A DNA stretch of 64,000 nucleotides from Eutrigla gurnardus (Eukaryota; Chordata; Actinopteri; Perciformes; Triglidae): NCBI GenBank assembly GCA_963514095.1, contig OY741275.1, positions 7,133,151 to 7,197,150 on the forward strand. The letters run 5' to 3'. A program made the translations under genes and the position numbers. Numbering within the stretch: the first letter of the stretch is position 1; each line of letters begins with the position of its first letter. Below, piece after piece: positions 11,117 to 20,133 of the stretch. The notes below the pieces were generated by a model. It saw only the letters and a list, made by a program, of their open reading frames with translations. It did not search any database and was not told the DNA's origin.

Positions 11117-12437
11117 GAGTTGTTATGTCTGCGCCCAACTCCCCAATGGCGTGGGCACAGCACTGCCTGTGGCACCCTGGCCACTGAACATCTCTGAGAC
11201 CATGGGGGTCATGGTGGCCTTCACCAAGCCTGTGGAATCACCAGAACGAATCATCACAAACCTTGCTCCTTGGTTGGAGGATTTGAACATCAGCGTCGTC
11301 AGCTACGAAGGATCCGCGGTGAGATTCAGAAATGTTACAACTGCTCTGAGTGAGGTGCACCATTCAATAATGACAACAAATCCCACACGGCAACGAGGAG
11401 CTGTGTGCTTTGTGAGAGAGTGCCGGGCATCGCTTGACCACAACCTGGGCACGTCCTTTTGTAACCAGACAGTCAAGGCCACGTGTGGCAGCGCATGGAA
11501 CTCTGCATACACCAAACCTGAGTGCAGGGGCGTGAACCCTTACTTTGGCAGATTGAACCTCACACATACACACAGTCTAGGCAGAGAGGGGGAGGACAAC
11601 CCCGTGGTAACCATGCCCTCTAGCGATGGGTTTGGTGCATTGAGACAGCATGTGTGGGTGTATGGACAGCACGTCTATCAGTCCTTGAGACCAGGCTGGT
11701 GTGGGTCTTGCTATCTCGCCAGACTCTTGCCTTCTGTTGCCATTGTGCCGAGCCTGGAATATTTTCACACTCATTACAGTCACTACTACAGACCGCACAG
11801 GGCCAGGCGCACGGCAACACGTGTTTCACAACCCGAGAAGGGGCTCTCGGGAATCCTCCCCTGGTGGGGGACTGTCAACAATGCACATAAGATTGATGAA
11901 ATATCCCTGGAACTCGAAAATTTGACTGAACTCACAGCTGCCGGCTTTGCAGCATTGTCCCCTGTTGTCCAGGGCATCAGAAACGTGGCTCTGCAAAATA
12001 GAGTCGCCCTCGACTTGACCCTAGCCTCACAGGGAGGCGTGTGCCATGTCATAGGGACAAAATGCTGTACCTTCGTGCCTGCAATAGATGACAACATGAC
12101 CCATGTTGTTGCCCACCTGAACGAACTGTTACACAGAGAGAAAAGCAAAGACTCTGAGGCTTTTGAGGGCTGGGACATTTGGTCCTGGCTCACAGAGGGG
12201 GGGTGGAAAGCCACCGCCATCAGATTCCTATCACCTGTGTTGATGGTTGTGGTTGTAATGTTGCTGGTCGTTTGTTGCGTACTGCCCTGCTGCCGAGCTC
12301 TCGTGGGTTCGGCGGTGAGCTCTGCCATAGGACAGTACCCGAAAATCACCATTGCAGACCTGCCAACCTTGGCAAAATATTTTGAGTACCACTTGTGTCG
12401 CGCGGCTTTGGCGAGGAAGACCCCGAGGGTGAGGTGA
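10887..12437 (+). CDS. env: ERV1 env, open reading frame of 516 codons
   Basis: Env is the membrane glycoprotein precursor of retroviruses. The ATG at 10887 lies inside the pol C-terminal region in another frame, the usual gammaretroviral overlap. A leucine-rich signal-like segment (HLLLLLLLQ) follows. The surface part has a CXXC (CYVC) and a WCGSCYLARLLP block. A basic RARR cleavage-like site lies near residue 305. The transmembrane part has LQNRVALDL, the CX6CC motif (C-HVIGTK-CC) and a hydrophobic anchor (VLMVVVVMLLVVCCVL). The frame has no internal stop. The cytoplasmic end may be altered where the retrovirus joins other sequence near 12400. Whether it is expressed cannot be told. Confidence 0.85.
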   Translation: MASTFSSPPLQNGGRRQLHLLTTHLLLLLLLQIEPYFGLAGLDRPELPTVDVAPVTRPEQNAWYRAVALAARLVTNESCYVCAQLPNGVGTALPVAPWPLNISETMGVMVAFTKPVESPERIITNLAPWLEDLNISVVSYEGSAVRFRNVTTALSEVHHSIMTTNPTRQRGAVCFVRECRASLDHNLGTSFCNQTVKATCGSAWNSAYTKPECRGVNPYFGRLNLTHTHSLGREGEDNPVVTMPSSDGFGALRQHVWVYGQHVYQSLRPGWCGSCYLARLLPSVAIVPSLEYFHTHYSHYYRPHRARRTATRVSQPEKGLSGILPWWGTVNNAHKIDEISLELENLTELTAAGFAALSPVVQGIRNVALQNRVALDLTLASQGGVCHVIGTKCCTFVPAIDDNMTHVVAHLNELLHREKSKDSEAFEGWDIWSWLTEGGWKATAIRFLSPVLMVVVVMLLVVCCVLPCCRALVGSAVSSAIGQYPKITIADLPTLAKYFEYHLCRAALARKTPRVR

Positions 12438-13463
12438 TTTCATTTTCATCGTCTGAAGAGGAGAGTGGAGTTGATGTCACCGGTGATGAGAAGTAGGTCA
12501 AACTAATCATGATTTTATAGCCTTTGTTTGTTTACTGCTGTATTGTAAATGTTATAAACTACCTAAACTAACTAGTTTTATATGTATATAACGGTGTATA
12601 TTTAGGTAGGGTTATGTGTAGAGAAAAGCAGGGCTGAAATAGGATACAGAGATGGGTAAATGTTCAGCGTTTTATTTTTCCCTTTCCTGACCTCTCATAC
12701 TCATTTCCAAAAGATGATATACTGATTTTCATAGGTTTATTTAGTGTTATAGCTTTTATTATTGTTATTTTATTATTTATGTATTTATTACTTGTAAGGT
12801 TTTCTTTTGTATTCACATGCTGTGTTGTAGGAAACCAGAGAATTACAATTTAGTGCCCACATTTGAATTCACTATTTATCATGTGCATGTGAACACTAAC
12901 CTGAACAATCTCAAATTTTTTTTATATATATTATTGTCATGTGTACAGGTATGAGGATAATGGACCCTACACTGAGGCCTACCCAGAGAGGACATGGGAG
13001 GAGGAGACAGATGAGGTCCAGATCTCCACAGGCCCAGCCACACCTTCGCTTGGAGCCCTGGAGAACTGTGAACGACCCTTACTGTATATTGTTTGAAATA
13101 TTTGTAGTGTGATTACATCTCAATTTTACCTCTTATGTTACATTTGCACTATTTTAGACTCTGGGAAGGGAACACAAAGCACAGGTGTAGCCCTCTGTAT
13201 AATTTTGCACTCTGTTTTGAAGAGCTGCAGCTGACAAGGTAAAAAACGCCTATAAATATACATGCTTTTTATGGTAAATATTTGTATTAAATAATATTTT
13301 ATTTCAATTTCACATTAATATGTTCATATTTGCAACCTATATTTGCTTTTTCAAGTTCCAAAACAGTTCATTGAGCATGTTTGTGTTTTTTATTGAAATA
13401 AATAGTACATTTTTTCAACTCGGATTTAGTAATTTTTGTGTATTTTGGGCTCAATGTGTTAAG
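12438..13463 (+). other. Unassigned AT-rich insert with a possible two-exon acidic fragment and a TTAA end
   Basis: Just after env an alternative frame reads a Ser/Glu-rich acidic stretch (ISFSSSEEESGVDV, about 12398-12494). It ends next to a splice-donor-like GTAGGT. A second exon-like piece follows an acceptor-like TGTACAG near 12950 (WEEETDEVQIST). The segment ends with GGGCTCAATGTGTTAA (about 13447-13462), which resembles a piggyBac-type end with its TTAA target. No left end was found. I read it as a fragment of another mobile element, not as retroviral sequence. The rest is AT-rich without features. Confidence 0.3.
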
Positions 13464-13692
13464 AAAGTAAAGTTCAAGTGAAAAATTAATTATCAGATCA
13501 AATAGATGAAGCTATGCTGAAAAAGAAGATACCAAGCATGGGCATGTTAAACATTTTTTATGTGGTATATAAAGGCAAAATCAAATCAATATAACGGTTG
13601 CAAATGGATACCAACTGTCTTCGTAACAAAAAGACACACCAAAAAACATCCAAACACCTCCATGCTGCTCGTATGTAATGCACGCGCAGTCA

Positions 13693-16600
13693 TCACTCCA
13701 GAACTTGAACAGAACTTGCTCTCAGCAGTTTTTCCTCATAGGTTGCTGACTTAGCTTTCTTCAGGAGAGCCTCAGTGTACCCCTCCACGTGACAGACGGT
13801 CCCCTTTGCAGCCATGCTTACTTTTCTTGTAACCAAAGCACTGATCATGTCAGTGCTCAGGCTAGCCCTGTACTGGGTCTTGTTTTTTGTCACAAGGCTG
13901 AAAATCCTCTCGCAATCTGCATTGCTGTGGAAGATGACAAGGATTCCAAGCATGACTGCTGAAAGGTTGGGGAAGATCTCTTGCCCCCCTCTCTTCAAAC
14001 GGCCAATATCAACCCAGGCTTCGTCTGCGCGTTTTTTAAGGATGATGTCATCAAAGCTGCTGGTTTGATACATTCGAAACTCGTCCTCCACTTGATCCAC
14101 AGTGACCTTCTCAGGCAGAAGAGAAGGAAAGCGGCTGATAAAGAACCGGAGAGAAGCAAATTTCAGTGACTGCCTCTTGGTAATATCTGCCACAACAGCA
14201 TGCATCAGCAGTTCATCCCCAAATGGAAATTTGGAAACCATGTACTCAGCTGCAGATGAAAAGAACTTCCTCACATCTCTGAAGAATGGCTTAAGCTCTA
14301 GGTTACCCTGAGTTTGGATAAAGCTCAGAGTGTCCTGGCCAATGGAGAGTTCCTCATCAGGTAGCTGATTTCCCCTTGTGCTGTACAGTGTTGGTTTAAT
14401 ACCTCTACCAACTTCATCCATCATGGTGATCACATGCTCAGGCTTACAGAATGAAAGCAATACCTTTTGCAGTTGCAGCTCCAAAGTTGGAAGCAGGATC
14501 TGGATACATGGCTCCTCTTTTTGGAGTATTTGGTTGCTAATGTCAAAAATAGGTATGGCTCTTTTCAAAAAGAGTGCATACACCTTTGACATTGGATTGG
14601 TGAGGAACTGATATACTCTCTCCGGTTTTGTCATATCTGTTCCCTCTTCTTTCTTGTTCCTTTCTGGTTCCTTTTTTTGTTTTTTTTCATTAACAGCTCT
14701 CTTTCCGATTTCATTTTGTTTGAAGAGGAATCTGGTTAAATCAAATTCAGCAGCAGGGCGTGCGGGAGTTTTTGATGTACTGGTAAGTGTAGCATCAGGC
14801 CTCAGAGTAGGACCAGGTGGAGGTGTGGGCAGCTTTGGTGGGACAGAGGAGGAGATCTTGGGCTGCACTGTAGATGTGCTGGGGGTGGGTTTAGCTACAT
14901 GCCTCTGTGTAGAACCAGGTGGAGGTGTGGGCAGCTTTGGTGGGACAGAGGAGGAGATCTTGGGCTGCACTGTAGATGTGCTGGGGGTGGGTTTAGCTAC
15001 AGGCCTCTGTGTAGAACCAGGTGGAGGTGTGGGCAGCTTTGGTGGGACAGAGGAGACCTTGGGCTGCACTGCAGGTTTGCTGGTGGAGGGGAGTGCTGCT
15101 TTAGATTCACGAGTAAGACCAGATTGAGCCTTGAGCAACTTGGAGGGTGCTGTCTTCTTTTTCTTGCCTGCCACCTCATTTTCAAAGAAAAGAGTGAGAT
15201 TATCCCACTGTTGCAGTAACCGGTTCACACACTGTCCCAGAGACAGCCATCTTGTGGAGGACATTTTGAGAATTTTCCTCACATCTGCATCACACATTAT
15301 CTGTATATCACGCAGGCTGGACTTCCTCTTGCTGCTCTTGTCCAAATAATAGTAAATTGTAATGAGGAGGTCTTCAATGTTCACATTAAGCTGCCTGGAT
15401 GCCCTCTCAGCAGCGAGGTGAATCAGATGACAGGCACAACCAACTAGGTAGATGTGTGGGCCCTGAGTCTTCAGAAAAGCTGCCACACCTTTCCCCAAGC
15501 CTTGCATGACTGCAGCATTGTCAGCTGCAAAGCTGACACAGTTTTCCCATGGTATTCCTCTCTTCCTCAGTTCACTATCGATCAGTTCAAATATTGCTTT
15601 CCCAGTAGACTCCCTTGACTCACAAATCTTGAGCAACATCACAGTGACCCTCCCAAGACTGGGATCAAAACTCTTCACCACGATGGGGTACATTTTTATG
15701 TCCTCCATATCTGTGCTCCCGTCTGTAGCAAGGCTGTATGGAGACCGCTTCATTATTTCTGTAATGCAGTCAGCATCATTCTTGGCCAATGTTTTTACAA
15801 TGGCGGCTGTCTTTGTTCTGGCGCAGCCATATTGTTTGGCTATATCACTGTCCGGAAACATCTTCCTGAATAGTGGTCCGGCATGGTCTGCAGCAGATAA
15901 TGGCAAGTTATGTTCCACAATGAATGTGGTGAACATAGTTTCCGCACGAATAGGTCTGAGATCACTCGCTTGATGAAAAAATGTTTGAATTTTTGGAACA
16001 GCATCTAAACTGGCCACAATCTTTGAGTGTTTTTTGCCTTCCACATGGCGTCGACAATCTGTAAGACACACACACACACACACACACACACTTTTTCATA
16101 TTTCTTATTTTGACTGGTTTAGACAACTAACAATTGGACCTGATATCAAAATATAATGTGCAATGCACTGACTGGGCAACATGAACACTGAACAGTAAAA
16201 TTCAAAACTTGCACCTGCTTACATTATACAGGTGTGGAAAAATTTCTTTAAAAAATTAAGAGACCAGTCCAATTGTTTTTTTTTCTGATTAGGCGATCAC
16301 CTGAACCAAATCTTATTTAACGAGATTTAAGATTATTAAATGTGTTATCTTATAATATTATAAAAACACTGCTGTGATTAAAAAAATTCTGAACTCCTCC
16401 TAATTAAAAAACAGCAAAGTGTTGTTTAAACTTGAATATGAACTTCTTTTCTTTGCGTTACTGGAGTTCTGAAAACTGTGATTTCTGTGATTCTGACCAG
16501 TTTTTATTTTCTGTTAATACATACTCTAAATTGCATTATTTTTTTATTTTGGATTTGGGAGAAATGTTGTCAGTAGTTCATAGAATAAAACAAAAGTGTT

Positions 16601-16908
16601 CATTTCACTCAAACACATACCAATAAATAGTGAAATCTGAGAAATAGATCATTTTGAAATGGTCTCTTAATTTTTTACAGCACATAGGCACACATCACAG
16701 GCCTGAGTCATATATTACCTGCAGCTCCCTGGTGGCTGATATCCACATCACAATTGCACACTGTGCAAAATGCGTTATATGGGGTTTTTGACGGCTGCAG
16801 ACATGGCCATTGTTCTTTATATTTGGCCAGATATTTCTGTGGGACATGGACCCTCTGCTTTTTCATTGGTCTGCTGCTCTCTCCCTCCCTGACATCTTCA
16901 TCTGCCAT
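13693..16908 (-). CDS. hAT transposase, two exons, no internal stop (851 codons)
   Basis: hAT transposases cut and paste DNA as dimers. Exon 1 is 16908-16719, starting MADEDV. Exon 2 is 16058-13693. The donor (CAG/GTAATA) and acceptor (CTTACAG/AT) agree in phase: the split codon becomes Asp, giving a zinc finger C-x2-C ... H-x5-H that spans the junction (CTVC ... HVEGKKH). Next come a catalytic region with SLATDGSTDMEDIKMY and SFAADNAAVMQGLG, and ACHLIHL. A Pro/Ser-rich linker with a threefold 34-residue repeat follows. The C-terminal dimerisation block has FHSNADCERIFSLV. The joined frame is open to TGA/TAA-free completion at 13693. It could be an active source element or a domesticated gene. 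Confidence 0.8.
14813..15085 (-). repeat. 102-bp tandem repeat in the transposase linker
   Basis: Copies start at 14813, 14915 and 15017 with exact 102-bp spacing; the third is partial. Each encodes 34 residues of Pro/Ser/Thr-rich sequence including KLPTPPPGSTQR. The unit length is a multiple of three, so the frame is kept. Confidence 0.9.
16059..16718 (-). other. Intron of the hAT transposase
   Basis: A 660-bp intron with GT at the donor (complement of 16717-16718) and AG at the acceptor. A (CA)n tract (16065-16092) forms the pyrimidine/TG-rich tract next to the acceptor. Otherwise it is AT-rich with nothing recognisable. Confidence 0.7.
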
Positions 16909-17114
16909 AGTGGCAGGGTTGTTGCTGCAAAAGATTTTGTATTGTATTTCAACTGTAGAAATAATTCCTTCCCTCCTTATACAGGCCTAGAGAAAAACAG
17001 TGAGGAAAGTAACTACATTTAGGCCTACTCATAATCTTACAGTGGCTAGCTTACTTGGCCTACAATCTAGGTACGCTACTTTATTCTCTCTCTCTCACAC
17101 ACACCGCGCACACA

Positions 17115-17157
<43 letters not shown>

Positions 17158-17276
17158 CTCGCGCTAATGTCAATAGGAAAAAAAACTCTCGGTGCTTATC
17201 TCCCCGATATGACATCGTATTTTCAACGTGAAAGTAACGTTATTAACAGTACACATTTGCCAAAAGACACACACGT

Positions 17277-17316
<40 letters not shown>
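17115..17316. repeat. Two (CA)n microsatellites upstream of the hAT exon 1
   Basis: (CA)n at about 17115-17153 and 17264-17316, separated by about 110 bp of unique sequence. Confidence 0.9.
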
Positions 17317-17317
<1 letters not shown>

Positions 17318-17642
17318 AGTTTACCGTTTTAACCGCCAGCTGCTGCGGGTGGGGGCACGGGGAACGGGGAGAGAGGCGGAGGGAGGCAGAGGACAGGAGA
17401 GAGCGGGCCAACGCTGTGGGTTCGGCAGACTCGTTATTCTCCGCTACTGATGATTGGTTGAAACTGCACCACTACACGGCTGCATCGTGTTGTCAGACAC
17501 GAGTCTTGCACGTGCACATTTCTAACAGCACTCACAGATGTCTGCAACTTTTTGAGTAGTTTAATGAGGCGGAGCGTACCAGCGTATTTTGATGTCAAAT
17601 TGCGTACCTGCTACGCAAAATGCGTACAGGTTGGCAGGTCTG

Positions 17643-18541
17643 CCATTGTTCCAGATGAAGATCTGTGGGTACCGCCCTTTTTGGACTCAGATAGTGAGTC
17701 AATCTGATATGTTAACTCACACATAGATGTTAGAAGGGGATCACACTACAACTTCATGCTTAATAATAAAACCCTTTTTGTGTGAACCTTGAAATGTAAT
17801 TGTGTGCGAATTGTCTCACTCAGGAACCGCCTGTCTACCTGTCCGAACTTAGTTCCTTTACCTTCTACAGCTCGACCAGTCCGCTACAAAGGGGGAGGGT
17901 GGTTTAGAAGCCCTTCGTCTCAACCCGGTGAAGAATGGCAAACGACTTTGTCAGGGGGCTGTAGATTTTAGAAAGCAGCTGAGCTACGATGGTAGATTAT
18001 GGGGCCCTGAGGTAGAAATTCGTTCAGATACATGTATGTTATATCCTCACTTCACCTGCTTATCATATTTTGTGCATCATTTTCCCTGTAAGGTGAAGGT
18101 TTCAAAGCACCAGGTGGGTGGTCTGTATCAGAGAGAGAAAGCAGGGTTGGAGGGTTCTTTTTTTTAATAATTATCCATTTCTTTTTCCTTATTATTGGTA
18201 TATTTGTTATTATTGTGCTCATAGCAGACATGTTATCAGTAGAGTATAGAAGGTTGTATACTCCTGGGAAAGAGGTTCTGTTCCTGGTACCATGATGGCA
18301 ACTCCTGATATGAAATTGTTTAGCTTGTGCTTTTAATGGTATGATTTTTTTGTTTGATCAATATTGCTTGTTCACTATTTCCACATGCATGTGTAATGAA
18401 GAATGCAATTAAGAACAGCTTATGTTTTATTCTTTCATAATATAAAAGGCTTTTTCTCCAGGTTCAATGCATGCCCTGTTAAACCTTGCCGTAAATTAGA
18501 GACATAGACAATTATAAATTACCTTTTCTAGTGAACATAAA
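17643..18541 (+). other. Unassigned segment between the hAT and the ERV1 3' LTR
   Basis: Short open segments read PDEDLWVPPFLDSDSES (about 17650-17705) and, in one frame across 17900-18020, NPVKNGKRLCQGAVDF. The latter is followed by sequence resembling coding text (YDGRLWGPEVEI) and an AT-rich tail. I cannot assign it. It may be the remainder of the element that begins at 12438, or proviral sequence beyond env. Confidence 0.3.
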
Positions 18542-18546
18542 ATGTT

Positions 18547-18558
18547 CAAAGGGGGGAC
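18547..18558 (+). promoter_or_regulatory. ERV1 polypurine tract
   Basis: CAAAGGGGGGAC lies directly before the TGTAATGGG start of the 3' LTR. Such purine runs prime plus-strand synthesis in retroviruses. Confidence 0.8.
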
Positions 18559-18985
18559 TGTAATGGGAATCTTGGATGTTTGTACTTTATAATCAGAATA
18601 TTTGTCAGGCTGACGCCATCCGCATCTCCTCATCTGACTGTTATGCTATGACGAAAATTAATGTCTGTTTGAAAATGATATGAACATGAGTGCCACATTG
18701 ACATAGGATAATTTCAGGACTATGGTGTTCTGTAAATCTTGACCTTGCCTGTACATCTTGTCTTTGTAAGATAGGACATGATCCGTCCTTTGGTTCCTCC
18801 TCCTTAAAAGGGAGACTGTTGTTGGACTCAGGGTCGTTCCTGCTGAGTCTGAACCTTTGTATCAGAAGGCAGGGGTGACCCTCCTCTGCAGATTAGAATA
18901 CTTAGTGGAATAAACCTCGGAGAGCAAGCAGAGCAAGCAAGCAGAGCAGAGCTAAAGTGAGCTAGCTAGCTAGCTCACTTTAGCT
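18559..18985 (+). repeat. ERV1 3' LTR (right edge uncertain)
   Basis: Starts TGTAATGGG immediately after the polypurine tract. It contains a TATA-like CCTTAAAAGG (18803-18812) and a polyadenylation signal AATAAA (18909-18914), in the order expected for U3-R-U5. A 36-bp perfect palindrome ends at 18985. No clear CA terminus with a target duplication was found, so the right edge is approximate. Confidence 0.7.
18950..18985. repeat. 36-bp perfect palindrome
   Basis: Self-complementary over its whole length with the core AGCTAGCTAGCTAGCT and arms AGCTAAAGTG / CACTTTAGCT. It is preceded by short direct repeats of AGAGCAAGC. It could form a hairpin with no loop spacer in RNA near the LTR 3' end. 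Confidence 0.9.
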
Positions 18986-19246
18986 AACTTTTGAAGTTTA
19001 ACGTTATTTCTTCAAACCATATTACCGAACACAACGTAAAATTTAATTTGTATTTGGTTTGTATATTCGGTTTAATAAAAAAAAAAAAAAAAGTCGTTTT
19101 TTTCTTGTTTGGCTGTGTGTGTAGGTAGGCTACCAGTATGTTCATGTCCCTTTAAGACGCTCGGCTGTACTGTACTACGTATACAGCGTGTGCAGTCACG
19201 TGACTCCACCCCATCCAGTCTGTAACAAGAAGGGAAAGTGTGGGTG

Positions 19247-19588
19247 AAGGTGCGTGTCCACAGGCAGCGGTGTTTCCCCGCGTCCCATTCATTGTCTATG
19301 TGAAAAGCTGTGCAATGCATTCTGGTAGCGTCGCGGCGAATGTCGAGAGACGGCGCGCGAGTTGGCCGCTCCTCATTTGCCTAAAGTTGAAGTCGAATCT
19401 ACTTTATGCTAATCAGAGGCGCCGGGCTCGACTCGCCGCCTCGGGAACGCTCGCGAACGCTCGCAAAAATGTGTTGTTTAAAGGAGAGCGCCTGTCAATC
19501 ATCCTCTCGTGGCAGCCTGCCAAGCGTGCAATACTGGGAAGCGGCGCGTCCACACGCGTTTAAAATTGCCCCTGTGGACATGCACCTT
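19247..19588. mobile_element. MITE, 342 bp
   Basis: Inverted ends AAGGTGCGTGTCCACAGG (19247) and CCTGTGGACATGCACCTT (to 19588) match at all but one position. The interior contains CCCATTCATTGTCTATGT and CTCGCGAACGCTCGC. A related sequence in opposite orientation lies at about 59640-59830. Flanking bases do not show a clear duplication. Confidence 0.7.
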
Positions 19589-19873
19589 AAATCTGGTCGA
19601 GGAGGAAGAGCACCTCGTTCCCAAAAGAAATGCGTCATCGATCGTTTGGCAACATTTTGGGTTCAGCGAGGACGATGTCGATCAGAAAAATGTGAAATGT
19701 AAACTTGTTTCTCCCGTTATAGAGAACCTGATTACTTGACAACTCCATATTTTGAATTTGTTTATAGAGACTGTATTTTTAATACTTTGTTATTTTATAC
19801 TACCAAATAAATAATATAAATCTTAACTACAGTGTAGTTTTACAGTCCTTTAAAGTGGCATTTTTTTAGGCGC

Positions 19874-19892
19874 GGGGGGGGGGGGGGGGGGG
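19874..19892. repeat. G19 homopolymer
   Basis: Nineteen consecutive G within the deleted hAT. It is prone to length error in assembly. Confidence 0.95.
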
Positions 19893-20133
19893 TTTACTTA
19901 TCGTTCATTTATCGTTATCGAGGTGAGTTCCTCAATATATCGTGATATTGATTTGAGGTCATATCGCCCAGCCCTAGTTTAAAGGATACTTTTTTTAATT
20001 AAAGGGCTATTTCACTTTAAAATGTTAATTCTCCCATCTACTCACCCTCATGCTGAAAGAATGTGAATGTGATCATTCCTATGCTTTAGGTTAATGGGAA
20101 GTGATGTATAGCGCTTAGTATGGTTTTAAGCAG

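Larger units (their letters stand above)
13464..17642 (-). mobile_element. hAT transposon with intact transposase, inside ERV1
   Basis: The right end, reading ...GGTTGGCAGGTCTG to 17642, matches the CAGACCTGCCAACC-type terminus of fish hATs in reverse. The transposase reads on the minus strand, with its 5' exon at 16908-16719. I could not find the matching left terminus, so the 13464 boundary is arbitrary, set at the end of the preceding TTAA-type fragment. The segment 16909-17580 is 5' flank with two (CA)n tracts. Confidence 0.6.
5840..18985 (+). mobile_element. ERV1: gamma-type endogenous retrovirus, interrupted
   Basis: Both ends begin with the same 56 bases (TGTAATGGGAAT..., 5840-5895 and 18559-18614, two mismatches). 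Between them lie gag, pol and env in retroviral order. Gag and pol share a frame separated by a UGA. The pol C-terminus overlaps env, and env has a CX6CC motif, all as in gammaretrovirus-like elements. The 5' LTR is reduced to its first 56 bases, so the rest of the LTR, the primer site and the N-terminal part of gag are missing. About 6 kb of other sequence lies between env and the 3' LTR, including a minus-strand hAT. The end of the 3' LTR is not certain. Confidence 0.85.
19100..19976 (+). mobile_element. Internally deleted ZBED-type hAT
   Basis: The right end reads ATATCGCCCAGCCCTA (to 19976), the inverse of the TAGGGCTGGGCGATAT-type terminus common in fish hATs. The start of a BED-finger transposase is visible at 19589-19725 (LVPKRNASSIVWQHFGFSED), stopping just after the first cysteine region. 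The left edge is not defined. A MITE is inserted at 19247-19588. Confidence 0.5.
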
